A stretch of DNA of 64,000 bases from Citromicrobium sp. (GCA_002729695.1 PBYQ01000003.1:1-64000); one strand, 5' to 3'. Positions 8,321 to 17,784 are shown, counted from the first letter of the stretch. Notes: a model not told the origin generated them from the letters alone. Translations and numbers: made by a program.

Positions 8321-8423
8321 CGGCGTCTGGTCCTTGTCACTTGCCAAGTATTCTAAACAAGGCCGCTCCTTGGAGCGAATGGCGCGTCATCGTCAACAAC
8401 AGCTCCTGAAATTCCCGCCGATA

Positions 8424-8759
8424 CTAGCGCGAACGCCTCAGCACGCGGCCGGTTCGCGCGTCTATATCGACGAAGGTAACCCGGCTGTTCCGCATGAACT
8501 TGAGGCGATAAGCCACCGCACTGGGATCGTACGCAGGGCCCAGATATTCGTAGCAATCATACTGTCGGCTCGAATTGGAGCAGACCGGCGCGCCAAGCGA
8601 CTGGAACACGATCGCTTCGATCTGGCGCAAGGGCAGCGCCTTGCCAGCCTGCGTGTCGCGACGCGCCGCATCCTGCGCCGAGTTGCTCTGCGCAAGCGCC
8701 ACGGACGGTGTGGCGATAAGGGTGCATCCCAGCACCAGCGAGGCGAGTATCCGTTTCAT
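8424..8759 (-). CDS. Secreted PepSY-like protein upstream of two-component system
   Basis: 111-residue protein with a clear Sec signal peptide (MKRILASLVLGCTLIATPSVALAQS). The remainder has a PepSY-type fold signature: LRQIEAIVFQSLGAPV and a C-terminal strand VTFVDIDARTGRVLRRSR. Two cysteines (SNSSRQYDCYEY and PVCSN) could form a disulfide. PepSY proteins commonly precede PhoP/PhoQ-type systems in proteobacteria and may act as periplasmic modulators or targets. Placement as the first gene of the operon supports a sensing link, but this is inferred. Confidence 0.75.
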   Translation of the reverse strand: MKRILASLVLGCTLIATPSVALAQSNSAQDAARRDTQAGKALPLRQIEAIVFQSLGAPVCSNSSRQYDCYEYLGPAYDPSAVAYRLKFMRNSRVTFVDIDARTGRVLRRSR

Positions 8760-8868
8760 CGTGCGATCACACCTGGCACTTGACCATTGAATAGCCTCTG
8801 AATGCTTGTGGTTGCCATCCGTTCAGGAATCCGCCCCAATCGATGAACACCCGCGGTTGCGCGACGCC

Positions 8869-9594
8869 TCAATTCACCGCTTCGTAGGTGACGCTGACGG
8901 TCACGCCGGTTTCAACCATACCCGGCTGCACCGGCGGTGCGCCGATCCGCGCCCCGGTCACTACGATCCGGTCGGCGGAATACATCTCGCGCGGAGAACC
9001 CTGCACACTCTCGGAAATCTGCAGAACTCGGACATTGGAATAGCCCGCAACCCGCGCATAATCGAGGGCCATTGCGCGCGACCGCTCGAGCGCGCGACGC
9101 CGCGCCTCCGCCTTGGCTTCGGTATCGTCGGAGACGGAGAAGCTCGGCCCGTTGATGTCGTTAGCACCAGCCTGTACCAGCGCGTCGAGCACCGCGCCGA
9201 CTTCCTCGGTGTCACGCAAGGTGACGCTTACCTGGTTGGACGCCTGATATCCGCGGAACACCTGCCGCTGTGCCTGCTGGTCGTAATCGAAGCGCGCGCC
9301 CAGATTGATGCGCGTCGTCTGGATGTCGCGCTCCGGGATGCCGAGCTTGCGGAGCCGGTCGATCACCTGCCGCATCTGGACAGAGTTCTGCGACAGCGCC
9401 TCTTGCGCGGTCATCGCCTCGTTGGTGACGCCAGCGCTTATTTTGACGGTGTCAGGCTCTACCTCGACCTGCTCGTTGACCTGCAGTTCGATCACCGGCC
9501 CCGTAGCCTGCACCTGGATATCGGCGGCAAACGCGGGGCTTGCAGCCAGAACCGCGGCCGCCAGTGCGGTCGGAATAAGTGCAGTGCGGATCAT
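8869..9594 (-). CDS. SIMPL-domain (DUF541) periplasmic protein
   Basis: 241-residue secreted protein. The signal peptide MIRTALIPTALAAAVLAASPAFA is followed by a SIMPL domain (VQATGPVIELQVNEQVEVEPDTVKI at its start). Internal features include SVTLRDTEEVGAVLDALVQAGANDI and the terminal MVETGVTVSVTYEAVN. The family forms periplasmic oligomers linked to oxidative-stress protection, with uncertain biochemistry. ATG at 9594 is chosen over 9711 because the signal peptide starts there. Transcribed divergently from the ABC-F gene. Confidence 0.88.
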   Translation of the reverse strand: MIRTALIPTALAAAVLAASPAFAADIQVQATGPVIELQVNEQVEVEPDTVKISAGVTNEAMTAQEALSQNSVQMRQVIDRLRKLGIPERDIQTTRINLGARFDYDQQAQRQVFRGYQASNQVSVTLRDTEEVGAVLDALVQAGANDINGPSFSVSDDTEAKAEARRRALERSRAMALDYARVAGYSNVRVLQISESVQGSPREMYSADRIVVTGARIGAPPVQPGMVETGVTVSVTYEAVN

Positions 9595-9695
9595 CGGTAT
9601 TCTCCCATGAAGGATGGCATTGAATTGGTTACCCGCAAGCCGCGCTTGCAGGAAGGCTTGTGGGATAGGCGCGCGCGCCTTAACTCGCCGCAACA

Positions 9696-11495
9696 ATGGC
9701 TCAGCCTCCAATTCTTTCCTGGGAAAATCTCGGCCTGCAGCAGGGCGGTCGCTGGCTGTTCGGCGGCCCTAACCAGGACAATATCGACCTGCACATCGGC
9801 CCGCGCGATCGGCTCGCGCTGATCGGGCGCAATGGCGTGGGCAAGTCCACGCTGTTCCGGCTGATCGACAATCGGCTGGAAGCCGACCAGGGGCAGCGCA
9901 AGATGAAGCCCGGCACGCGGATCGTGGTGCTGGAACAGGACCCCGACCTTACCGGCCATGCCACGCTGATGGATTTCGCTCTGGGCGGGGAACATCCGCC
10001 CGAACAGCACGAGGTAGAGGCGATCGCCGGGCAGCTCGGCATCGACATGAGCCGCGAATCCAAGGGCGCAAGCGGGGGCGAGAGACGCCGCGCGCAGATT
10101 GCCCGCGCGCTGGCGCAGGACCCCGACCTGCTGCTGATGGACGAGCCGACCAACCATCTCGATCTGGCCGCTATCGACTGGCTGGAAGGCTGGCTGGAAC
10201 GCTACACCGGTGCGTTCCTCGTCATCAGCCACGACCGCACTTTCCTGAAACGCCTGACTCGCGCGACGCTGTGGCTCGACCGGGGCACCATGCGCCGCAA
10301 GGAAGTCGGCTTCGGCGGGTACGAGGCGTGGGAAGAGCAAGTCTACGCCGAAGAAGCGCGCGCTGCGGAAAAGCTCGACGCGAAGCTGAAGCTGGAGGCG
10401 CACTGGCTAGAACGCGGGGTGACCGCGCGGCGCAAGCGCAACCAGGGCCGGCTGGAGAAGCTGTGGCAGATGCGCGCGCAACGCGCGTCGATGATCGATA
10501 CCGCCGGCACCGCCAAGCTGAAGCTGGCGACCGAGCAGGATTTCAAGAGCAAGTCGGTGATCGTCGCAGACGGCATCTCCAAGACTTACGCGGGCCGCAC
10601 GATCATCCGCGACTTCAGCCTGCGGATCCAGCGCGGCGACCGGATCGGGATCGTCGGCTCCAACGGCGCAGGCAAAACCACGCTGCTCAAGATGCTGACC
10701 GGCGAGCTGGAGCCCGACAGCGGCACGGTGGAGATCGCCCAGACGTTGACGGGCGTGATGATCGACCAGCAGCGCAGCCTGCTGGGCGAAGGCAAGACCG
10801 TACGGCAGGTGCTGGCCGAGGGCGGCGACTGGATCGACGTGCGCGGCGTTCGCAAGCATGTGCAGGGCTACCTCAAGGAGTTCCTCTTCGATCCCGGCCT
10901 CGTCGACACCAAGGTCGACATTCTTTCGGGCGGCGAGCGCTCCCGGCTCCTCCTTGCCCGAGAGTTCGCCCGCGCGTCCAACCTGCTGGTGCTCGACGAG
11001 CCGACCAACGATCTCGACCTCGAGACGCTCGACCTCCTGCAGGAGGTCATCGCGGACTACGAGGGCACCGTGCTGATCGTCAGCCACGACCGCGACTTCC
11101 TCGACCGCACGGTCACCGTCACGCTCGGCCTCGACGGATCGGGCAAGGTCGATGTGGTCGCGGGCGGGTACGAGGACTGGGTGGCGAAGCGCCGCCAGCC
11201 TGTCGTCGGCAAGGCGAAGGCGCCCACCAAGGCGGCCCCGCCGCCATCCCCGCCCCCACCGCGCGCCGACAAGCTCTCCTACAAGGACCAGCGCGACTAC
11301 GAGACTCTTCCCGAGCGGATCGAGGAACTGGAGCTGGCGATCGCGCGCGGCGAGGAGATCCTCGCCGATCCCGAGCTGTACACGAAGGATCCGCAGCGCT
11401 TCGCCAACATCATGCGCGGGATCGAGAACGCGCGGACCGAGAAGGACGCAGCCGAGGAGCGCTGGCTGGCGCTCGCCGAACGGGTGGAAGGTTGA
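9696..11495 (+). CDS. ABC-F family ATP-binding protein, Uup-like
   Basis: 599-residue soluble protein with two ABC ATPase domains. The first has GRNGVGKST, the signature SGGERRRAQIAR and LLMDEPTNHLD. The second has GSNGAGKTT, SGGERSRLLLAR and LVLDEPTNDLD. A charged linker between domains (AEEARAAEKLDAKLKLEAHW) and a C-terminal coiled region after a Pro/Ala-rich stretch match Uup/ABC-F proteins, which act on ribosomes or branched nucleic acids rather than in transport. There is no transmembrane segment. The stop codon overlaps the next gene's TTG start (TTGA), indicating translational coupling. Confidence 0.92.
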   Translation: MAQPPILSWENLGLQQGGRWLFGGPNQDNIDLHIGPRDRLALIGRNGVGKSTLFRLIDNRLEADQGQRKMKPGTRIVVLEQDPDLTGHATLMDFALGGEHPPEQHEVEAIAGQLGIDMSRESKGASGGERRRAQIARALAQDPDLLLMDEPTNHLDLAAIDWLEGWLERYTGAFLVISHDRTFLKRLTRATLWLDRGTMRRKEVGFGGYEAWEEQVYAEEARAAEKLDAKLKLEAHWLERGVTARRKRNQGRLEKLWQMRAQRASMIDTAGTAKLKLATEQDFKSKSVIVADGISKTYAGRTIIRDFSLRIQRGDRIGIVGSNGAGKTTLLKMLTGELEPDSGTVEIAQTLTGVMIDQQRSLLGEGKTVRQVLAEGGDWIDVRGVRKHVQGYLKEFLFDPGLVDTKVDILSGGERSRLLLAREFARASNLLVLDEPTNDLDLETLDLLQEVIADYEGTVLIVSHDRDFLDRTVTVTLGLDGSGKVDVVAGGYEDWVAKRRQPVVGKAKAPTKAAPPPSPPPPRADKLSYKDQRDYETLPERIEELELAIARGEEILADPELYTKDPQRFANIMRGIENARTEKDAAEERWLALAERVEG

Positions 11496-12079
11496 GCCCA
11501 GCCGATAGCGTCGAGGCGTTGCACCGACAGATCGCCGCGTGCCGGGTGTGCGAGGCGGCGCTGGGTTTCACGCCCCGCCCCGTCGCGCAGTTCTCCGCCA
11601 CCAGTCGCATTCTCATCATCGGGCAGGCCCCCGGCAGCAAGGTCCATGCGAGCGGCATTCCGTGGGACGACAAGAGCGGCGAGCGATTGTGCGAGTGGAC
11701 CGGGCTTACTACCGAACAACTCCACGACCCCGCGCTCGTCGCGATCGTGCCGATGGGCTTCTGCTATCCGGGCAAAGCCAACGGGGGCGACAAGCCGCCC
11801 CGCCCCGAATGCGCGCCGCTGTGGCACGACCGCGTGCTCGACCTGCTTCCCCAAGACCGGCTGACGCTGCTCGTCGGCACCTACGCGCAGAAGCGCTACC
11901 TCCCCGACACCGCGAAAGAGCGGATGGCAGAGCGGATCGCCAAGTGGCGCGCGTTCGGGGACACATTTCCCCTGCCCCACCCCTCGTGGCGATCCACCAT
12001 GTTCATGCGCACTCACCCCTGGTTCGAGGCCGAAGTGGTCCCCGACCTGCAAAGGCGCGTACGCGAGACGCTGGCTTAG
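11492..12079 (+). CDS. Uracil-DNA glycosylase family protein
   Basis: 195-residue protein of the uracil-DNA glycosylase superfamily. It starts at TTG, overlapping the ABC-F stop as TTGA, and begins with an SPADSVEALHRQIAACRVCE segment. The first active-site motif is IIGQAPGSKVHASGIPWDD. The second motif region contains PHPSWRS. It belongs to the UdgX/family-4-like short proteins rather than to the classical Ung family, which has GQDPYH. Only two cysteines (C-x2-C near the N-terminus) are obvious, so an iron-sulfur cluster is uncertain. Removal of deaminated bases is the family role. Substrate is inferred. Confidence 0.82.
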   Translation: MSPADSVEALHRQIAACRVCEAALGFTPRPVAQFSATSRILIIGQAPGSKVHASGIPWDDKSGERLCEWTGLTTEQLHDPALVAIVPMGFCYPGKANGGDKPPRPECAPLWHDRVLDLLPQDRLTLLVGTYAQKRYLPDTAKERMAERIAKWRAFGDTFPLPHPSWRSTMFMRTHPWFEAEVVPDLQRRVRETLA

Positions 12080-12088
12080 GCCAGCCGC

Positions 12089-12670
12089 TTAGGCCAGCCC
12101 CTCGTCCGCCATCGCCTTCTGCACTGCATCGCGCTGCAAATGCCGCTCGCGGTAGGCGACTAGCGACTGGGGCAGGTCGACGCCGAACTTGTCCGCCCAC
12201 AGCAGGGTGACGAACAGGTAGTTGTCCGCGACGCTCGGCCCGCTGCCAACCAGCCATTCGCGACCGTCCATCAGCGTTTCGGCGAGCTGGTACTTCTTCG
12301 CGACGGTATTCTTCGCCTTCTCCTTTGCATCCCCCTCGGCCCCGCCGAACAGCGGGCCGTAGGCCTTGTGGATTTCTGTCCCGATGAAGCCGATCCACTC
12401 GTGCAGGCGCCAGTGCGCCTCGCCATCGGGCAACGCGCCCATCTTCTGTGCGAGGAAGGGGAGAACCGCCGCGTTCTCCGTCACCAGACCGAATTCGTCG
12501 GTCTCGATCGCGGGCACGTATCCGCGCGGGCTGATCTGGTAGAAATCCTCGCCATTCTCGGTCTTGTGCTGACCCAGATCGACCTTGACCAGTTCGTGGT
12601 CGAGCCCGCTTTCGATCAGGGCGATATGGCTAGCAAGGCTGCAGGCACCGGGGGAGTAGTAGAGCTTCAT
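12089..12670 (-). CDS. Glutathione S-transferase (beta-class, GstA-like)
   Basis: 193-residue protein. The thioredoxin-like N-terminal domain starts MKLYYSPGACSLASHIAL, where Ser/Cys next to SPGACS is the beta-class catalytic area. The cis-Pro segment is ISPRGYVPAIE, followed by TENAAVLPFLAQ. The C-terminal helical domain includes SVADNYLFVTLLWADKFGVDL. ATG at 12670 is the natural start. An ATG at 12706 adds only residues not seen in the family. Convergent with the glycosylase gene, 9 bases away. Confidence 0.92.
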   Translation of the reverse strand: MKLYYSPGACSLASHIALIESGLDHELVKVDLGQHKTENGEDFYQISPRGYVPAIETDEFGLVTENAAVLPFLAQKMGALPDGEAHWRLHEWIGFIGTEIHKAYGPLFGGAEGDAKEKAKNTVAKKYQLAETLMDGREWLVGSGPSVADNYLFVTLLWADKFGVDLPQSLVAYRERHLQRDAVQKAMADEGLA

Positions 12671-12798
12671 CGGTCGATCTCCATTTCGAGGGTCTTGCCC
12701 GATCAATGGACGGCCACCCGAAGCGATCCATCCGCAGCCTCACCAGCATCCCTGACACACCTGACACAGTGTCCTGGGGGAGAAAAAAACAACCCGCC

Positions 12799-13278
12799 TC
12801 ACCGGATGCGATAGAAGTCCGCCACCCGCTCCAGCGCCAGCTTGAGAACCAGCTTGCCCGAGCGTGCGGGCCATTGCAGCGCGCGTTCGGCCTGCGGCAG
12901 GCTCTCGCAGGCACAGACCACCCGCCACAGGACGTCGGACAATCCGCTACCCGCGGTGGCCAGCGCTCCATCGAACCGCTCCTTCGCTGCCATCTGCCGC
13001 TCGGTCGGGGAGAGCCCGGCATCCGGCCCGCCCTTGATCCGCACAGGGTCCCACCGCATCGTGACCGAGGGGCTCAGCTGAGCCTTCTCGTAATCGGCGC
13101 GCAATCGCTCGCCCGCATCGAACAGCCTGTCGCTCAGATGGCCGCGCGCGTGGAGCCAGCTGAGTGGGCTCTCGGCGAGGTTGACGGTGACGGAGCGGCG
13201 GCGTGGCTTGGGCCCGCTGTCGGGGCCACGGCGTGGCCCTTCGCTGGTCAGTTCGCGCTCTGCAAGTTGGCGGGCCAT
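12799..13278 (-). CDS. DUF6456 domain-containing protein
   Basis: 159-residue basic protein of the DUF6456 family, widespread in Sphingomonadales and related alphaproteobacteria. Recognisable parts are NLAESPLSWLHARGHLSDRL, the central AGERLRADYEKAQLSPSVTM, and WRVVCACESLPQAERALQWP. The C-terminal half is helical with an LKLALERVADFY tail. Function is unknown. The family is often helix-turn-helix associated. It is transcribed divergently from the XRE gene at 13374 across a 95-base gap that contains a candidate operator. Confidence 0.8.
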   Translation of the reverse strand: MARQLAERELTSEGPRRGPDSGPKPRRRSVTVNLAESPLSWLHARGHLSDRLFDAGERLRADYEKAQLSPSVTMRWDPVRIKGGPDAGLSPTERQMAAKERFDGALATAGSGLSDVLWRVVCACESLPQAERALQWPARSGKLVLKLALERVADFYRIR

Positions 13279-13344
13279 GGTCGTCTCCTCCTCTAATGCT
13301 ACTGGAGATGGCTTGCCAAATGCGGTGAGTTGTAGGAAAGTCTT

Positions 13345-13361
13345 TTCACCAATCCGGTGAA
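13345..13361. promoter_or_regulatory. Candidate XRE operator in divergent promoter
   Basis: Perfect 6-base inverted repeat TTCACC-AATCC-GGTGAA ending 12 bases before the XRE start codon at 13374. A matching half-site GGTGAG lies about 30 bases upstream at 13324-13329. This is consistent with autoregulation and control of the divergent DUF6456 gene. Confidence 0.55.
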
Positions 13362-13373
13362 TGGACCGACCCG

Positions 13374-13946
13374 ATGATCAACCGTATTCGCGATATCCGG
13401 CGCCAGAAGGGGCTGACCCTCGCCGATCTGGCCGCTGCCTGTTCGCCGCCCACGACCGCGCAGACGATCGGTCGGCTCGAAACGGGCACGCGCAACCTGT
13501 CGCTCAAATGGATGGAGAAGATCGGTGCCGCGCTGGGCGTCGATCCGGAGACGCTGGTCCGGTCCGAAGCGAGCGCCACCGTGCCCGTCGTCGCCACACT
13601 GGGCGAAGGCGGCGCGCAGGCGCTGGAGAAGTTGCGCGAAGCGGTCCGCCCGGCGGACATGGGGGCCACACAGACGCGCATGGTGATCGAGGTGACCGAC
13701 AGCACCGGCCCTTACCGCGCAGGCGACCAGCTATGGCTGCGGCAGATTACACCCGCGGAGGCTGGTCGCGCGCTCAACCGCGATGTGCTGGTGCCCCGCC
13801 GGGCCGGGCGTTTCGCATTCGGTCGGCTGGTCGACAGTGCACCGGGGCGCGTTGCCGTGCTGCCGGCGGAACAGGGACGCAAGCAGGTGATCGTGGAAGA
13901 CCCGGCCTGGATCGCGGTGGCCGAAACGCTGGTGCGCCCGCTTTGA
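13374..13946 (+). CDS. XRE-family regulator with C-terminal sensor-like domain
   Basis: 190 residues. The N-terminal helix-turn-helix begins MINRIRDIRRQKGLTLADLA and includes TTAQTIGRLETGTRNLSLKW. After a linker, the C-terminal half is beta-rich with MVIEVTDSTGPYRAGDQLWLRQI and VLVPRRAGRFAFGRLVD, resembling the S24/peptidase-like half of phage-type repressors but with no visible Ser-Lys catalytic pair. It is followed 2 bases later by a glycosyltransferase gene. Divergent from the DUF6456 gene. Target genes are unknown beyond likely self-control. Confidence 0.8.
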   Translation: MINRIRDIRRQKGLTLADLAAACSPPTTAQTIGRLETGTRNLSLKWMEKIGAALGVDPETLVRSEASATVPVVATLGEGGAQALEKLREAVRPADMGATQTRMVIEVTDSTGPYRAGDQLWLRQITPAEAGRALNRDVLVPRRAGRFAFGRLVDSAPGRVAVLPAEQGRKQVIVEDPAWIAVAETLVRPL

Positions 13947-13948
13947 CC

Positions 13949-15139
13949 ATGTCCGATCCCAAACGCCTCCTTTCGATTTCCACCTTGTACCCGAACGCGG
14001 CACGCCCGCGCTTCGGCACTTTCGTGTCGCAATCGCTGGAAGCGCTCGCCGACCGGCCCGACTGGCACGTTACCGTCATCAATCCCATCGGCCTGCCGCC
14101 GGTCGCGATGGGAGACTACGCCATGCTGGCCAAGGCGGCCGTCAACCGGGAGTGCGAGGCGATGGCGGTTTATCGCCCGCGCTTCACGCTGATCCCGAAG
14201 ATCGGCGGACGGCTAAACCCCCGTATGATCGCGCGCGCCGTCCTTCCGCTCGCGCGCAGGCTGCACGCGGCGCAGCCGTTCGACATGGTCGATGCGCAGT
14301 TTTTCTACCCTGACGGGCCAGCTGCGGCCGCCATCGCCAGCGCGCTGCGTCTGCCGCTGGCGATCAAGGGACGCGGTTCGGACATTCATTACTGGGGTAC
14401 GCGGGCATTCGCGCGCTCGAAAATGCTCGACGCGGCGCAGCAATCGGCGCGGCTGCTTGCCGTGTCGGGCGCGCTGGCGGACGATATGGCCGAATTGGGC
14501 ATGGAGCGGGCGAAGATCGCGGTGCACTACACCGGGCTCGATCGGGATCGCTTCCGGCCGCTCCAGCACGAAGGCTTGCGCAGGCTGCTGTCCGAACGGC
14601 TTTCGATCCCGCTGGCCGAGCGCGAGCCGCTGCTGTGCACCATCGGCGCGCTGATCCCTCTGAAGGGGCAGGATCTTGTCCTCAGAGCGATGGTGGAGTT
14701 GCCCGAGGCACGCCTGCTGATCGTCGGCCACGGGCCGGACGAGGCACGGCTGCGGGCGCTGGCGGACGAGCTTGGCGTTGCGCAGCGCGCCCATTTCCTC
14801 GGCTCGGTCGATCACGACGTGATGCCGCTGATCCTCTCCGCCTCGCAGGCGATGGTCCTGCCGTCGGCGCGCGAAGGGCTGGCGAATGCGTGGGTGGAGG
14901 CGCTTGCCTGTGGGACGCCGATCATCATCGGCGACGTCGGCGGCGCGCGCGAACTGGTCCGCGGGCCGGAAGCCGGGCTGATCGTCGCGCGCGAACCGGA
15001 ATCGATTGCGGAAGCCGTGCGGATCCTGCTCGATAACCCGCCCGATCCTGCCGATACGGCGCAGGTGGTCGGCGGGTTCGGCTGGGCCGAACACGCCGAG
15101 GCGCTCGACCGGATCTATTCGGAGGTGATCGCGGCCTAG
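13949..15139 (+). CDS. Glycosyltransferase family 4 (TuaC-like)
   Basis: 396-residue GT-B fold glycosyltransferase. The N-terminal domain starts MSDPKRLLSISTLYPNAARP. The central IKGRGSDIHYWG and the nucleotide-sugar-binding C-terminal domain with TIGALIPLKGQDLVLRAM, LIVGHGPDEARL and PSAREGLANAWVEALACGTP (E-x7-E type motif) are typical of GT4. It transfers sugar from a nucleotide donor to a surface glycan or lipid. The acceptor cannot be told. Starts 2 bases after the XRE stop. The next gene, secF, is convergent. Confidence 0.88.
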   Translation: MSDPKRLLSISTLYPNAARPRFGTFVSQSLEALADRPDWHVTVINPIGLPPVAMGDYAMLAKAAVNRECEAMAVYRPRFTLIPKIGGRLNPRMIARAVLPLARRLHAAQPFDMVDAQFFYPDGPAAAAIASALRLPLAIKGRGSDIHYWGTRAFARSKMLDAAQQSARLLAVSGALADDMAELGMERAKIAVHYTGLDRDRFRPLQHEGLRRLLSERLSIPLAEREPLLCTIGALIPLKGQDLVLRAMVELPEARLLIVGHGPDEARLRALADELGVAQRAHFLGSVDHDVMPLILSASQAMVLPSAREGLANAWVEALACGTPIIIGDVGGARELVRGPEAGLIVAREPESIAEAVRILLDNPPDPADTAQVVGGFGWAEHAEALDRIYSEVIAA

Positions 15140-15167
15140 CCAGGCCGCTGCCACCCCGAAGACCGCC

Positions 15168-16145
15168 TCAGGCCTCGCCGCGAGCGATCTTTTCCTGCTG
15201 GTCCGCTTTGCCTTCCTGCGGCACGAAGCTGGTGCTGGTCACGCCCAGCCAGATCAGGATCGGCGCGGCCATGTAGATCGAGCTGTAGGTACCGACGAAA
15301 ATCCCCAGCGTGATCGCGGCGACCATGCCGAACAGGCTCGCCGGGCCGAACAGCAGCAGCGGAATCAGCGCGATCAGCAGCGTCAGCGAGGTCATGATGG
15401 TACGCGCCAGCGTCTCGTTGACCGACAGGTCGAGCAGCTCGGGCAGCGGCATCTTGCGGAATTTTTTCAGGTTTTCACGGATGCGGTCGTACACGACGAT
15501 CGTGTCGTTCAGCGAATAGCCGATGATCGCCAGGATCGCGGCGATGATCTGGAGACTGAATTCGAGCTGGGTGATCGCGAAAAAGCCCATCGTCAGGGAC
15601 ACGTCGTGGACCAGCGCGAACAGTGCACCGACGCCGAACTGCCATTCGAAACGGACCCAGATGTAGATCGCGATCGCGGCCATCGCCGCCAGCAGCGCGT
15701 AGAGCGCGGCAGTGCGGAACTCGCCTGCGACCTTGCCCGAAACGGTGTCGTTACCATCCTTGCGCACGCCGGGATATTCGGCGCTGATCGCCGCGATGAC
15801 CCGGTCGCCGATTGCGGTCGCCGCGCCAGGCGTGTCTTCGGTGCCTTCGGGAAGCGGCACGCGGATCGACACCTGGTTGGGCTGCCCGAATTCCTGCACC
15901 ACAGGCTCGCCATAGCCCAGCCCGCCAACCAGCTCGCGCAGCTGCGGGATCGGCGCCTCGTCGCGCTGTTCGAAGGTCAACTGGACTTCCTGACCACCGG
16001 CGAAGTCGACGCCGTAGTTCAGGCCCATCGTGAACACCGCGACCCAGCTCAGGATCATCAGCATCACGCTGACGATGTAGAACGGCACGCGCCATTTCAG
16101 GAACTTGATGTTGGTGTCGTCGGGAACGAGCTTGAGAAGTTTCAT
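15168..16145 (-). CDS. secF: Protein translocase subunit SecF
   Basis: 325-residue membrane protein with six transmembrane segments. It shows the SecF signatures FAGGQEVQLTFE (the D4-like D-F-x-GG-x motif) and SLNDTIVVYDRIRENLKKFR, then NETLARTIMTSLTLLIAL. With SecD it uses proton motive force to help release secreted proteins at the periplasmic side of SecYEG. It follows secD by 19 bases and yajC further upstream in one operon. A charged C-terminal tail ends KADQQEKIARGEA. Confidence 0.95.
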   Translation of the reverse strand: MKLLKLVPDDTNIKFLKWRVPFYIVSVMLMILSWVAVFTMGLNYGVDFAGGQEVQLTFEQRDEAPIPQLRELVGGLGYGEPVVQEFGQPNQVSIRVPLPEGTEDTPGAATAIGDRVIAAISAEYPGVRKDGNDTVSGKVAGEFRTAALYALLAAMAAIAIYIWVRFEWQFGVGALFALVHDVSLTMGFFAITQLEFSLQIIAAILAIIGYSLNDTIVVYDRIRENLKKFRKMPLPELLDLSVNETLARTIMTSLTLLIALIPLLLFGPASLFGMVAAITLGIFVGTYSSIYMAAPILIWLGVTSTSFVPQEGKADQQEKIARGEA

Positions 16146-16164
16146 AAGGTCTCTCGATGCCCCG

Positions 16165-17763
16165 TCAGATGTTGATTTCGCGGGGACGCTTGGCCTTCAG
16201 CCAAGCTGCAACCCACATGCGGGTCAGCGTCACGCCGGTGAAGACGCTGGTGAACAGGCCGATGATCAGCACGACCGCGAAACCGCGGATCGGGCCCGAG
16301 CCGAACAGGAACAGCAGCACCCCGGCGATGAAGTTGGTGATGTTGGCGTCGTAGATCGCGCGGCTCGCCTCGCGATATCCGTTCTCCACCGCAGTGACGA
16401 CGCGTCGCCCTCGCTTGCGCTCTTCGCGAATACGCTCGTTGATCAGCACGTTGGCGTCGACCGCCGCACCGATGGTCAGCACGAAGCCGGCGATACCGGG
16501 CAGCGTCAGCGTGGTGTTGAGCACCGCCATGATGCCCAGGATCATGATCACGTTGATCACCAGCGCGCAGGTCGCATAGACACCGAAGCGGCCGTAGGTG
16601 GCGATCATCAGCGCGATGACCAGCAGCGAACCGACGCCCATCGCAATCAGACCCGCCTTGATCGAGTCGGCGCCAAGGTCTGGCCCGACGGTGCGTTCCT
16701 CGACGATCGAGAGGTCGACCGGCAGCGCGCCAGACGACAGGCTGATCGCCAGCGCGTTGGCACTGTCCGGGGTAAAACTTCCCGCGATCTGCGCCCGGCC
16801 ACCGGTGATCGGCTCGTTGATATTGGGCGCCGACAGCACCTTCCCATCGAGGATCATGGCAAAGGGCTTGCCGACGTTCTGCGTGGTCAGCTGCGCGAAC
16901 CGCTGAGAGCCCTGCTGGTTGAACTGGATGTTGACGACGTTTTCGTTCGTCTGCGGATCGACGCCCGCCTTCGCGCTGGTCAGGTTGTCGCCCTGGATAC
17001 CGCCAAGGCGACGCACCGCGATACTGGTGCCTTCCTGCGGGGTGCCGGCGGCGTAGGGCACGATCTCGCTGCCCGGAGGGGCGATCCCCTGCGCGACGTC
17101 GGAGGGCAGCGCATCCTGATCGACCAGCTTGAATTCGAGCTGAGCGGTCTGGCCCACCAGCTGCTTGAGCTGCTCGGGGTCCTGCAGGCCGGGGACCTGC
17201 ACCACGATGCGCGTGTCAGCCTGCCGGATGATCGTCGGCTCGCGCGTTCCCAGCTTGTCGATTCGCTGGCGGATCACGTTGGTCGCGCTGTCCATCGCCT
17301 GCGACACGGCGGAGTCGATCGCCTGCTGCGTGGGCGTCAGCACGACGCGATTGGTGTCGACGACCGACAGTTCCCATTCGCGCGTCAGGCCCTGGCCGTT
17401 CATCAGCGGGGTGAGGATTTCGCGCGTCCGGTCGATCTGGCTCGCATCGTCGAGCATGAAGGACAGGCGCCCGTCCCTGGTCGAAACGTCGCCGATGCGG
17501 ATTTGCGGCTCGGCATTGCCGAGCGCGATCCGCACATCCTCTTCCATGTTCTCCAGCCGCCGCGCCGCGACCTGGTTCGGCTGCGCTTCGAGCAGGATGT
17601 GGCTACCGCCGGCAAGGTCGAGACCGAGATTGACGGTCGGCTCTGGCAGATCCTCGGGCCAGGCAACCCCGGCCATCGAGAAGAACGAAGGAATGGCGCA
17701 TGCCATCACCACCAGGGTGAGGCCCCACAGCCAAATCTTACGCCAGCGCGGAAATTCGAGCAT
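16165..17763 (-). CDS. secD: Protein translocase subunit SecD
   Basis: 532-residue membrane protein. A short N-terminal helix is followed by LGLDLAGGSHILLEAQ, the large periplasmic P1 domain, and the terminal transmembrane block with VLTIGAAVDANVLINERIREE. The last segment includes FTSVFTGVTLTRMWVAAW. Length is standard. It acts with SecF and YajC at SecYEG. Lies 21 bases downstream of yajC and 19 upstream of secF. Confidence 0.96.
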   Translation of the reverse strand: MLEFPRWRKIWLWGLTLVVMACAIPSFFSMAGVAWPEDLPEPTVNLGLDLAGGSHILLEAQPNQVAARRLENMEEDVRIALGNAEPQIRIGDVSTRDGRLSFMLDDASQIDRTREILTPLMNGQGLTREWELSVVDTNRVVLTPTQQAIDSAVSQAMDSATNVIRQRIDKLGTREPTIIRQADTRIVVQVPGLQDPEQLKQLVGQTAQLEFKLVDQDALPSDVAQGIAPPGSEIVPYAAGTPQEGTSIAVRRLGGIQGDNLTSAKAGVDPQTNENVVNIQFNQQGSQRFAQLTTQNVGKPFAMILDGKVLSAPNINEPITGGRAQIAGSFTPDSANALAISLSSGALPVDLSIVEERTVGPDLGADSIKAGLIAMGVGSLLVIALMIATYGRFGVYATCALVINVIMILGIMAVLNTTLTLPGIAGFVLTIGAAVDANVLINERIREERKRGRRVVTAVENGYREASRAIYDANITNFIAGVLLFLFGSGPIRGFAVVLIIGLFTSVFTGVTLTRMWVAAWLKAKRPREINI

Positions 17764-17784
17764 CTGTCAGGCCTTCTTTCGCGC

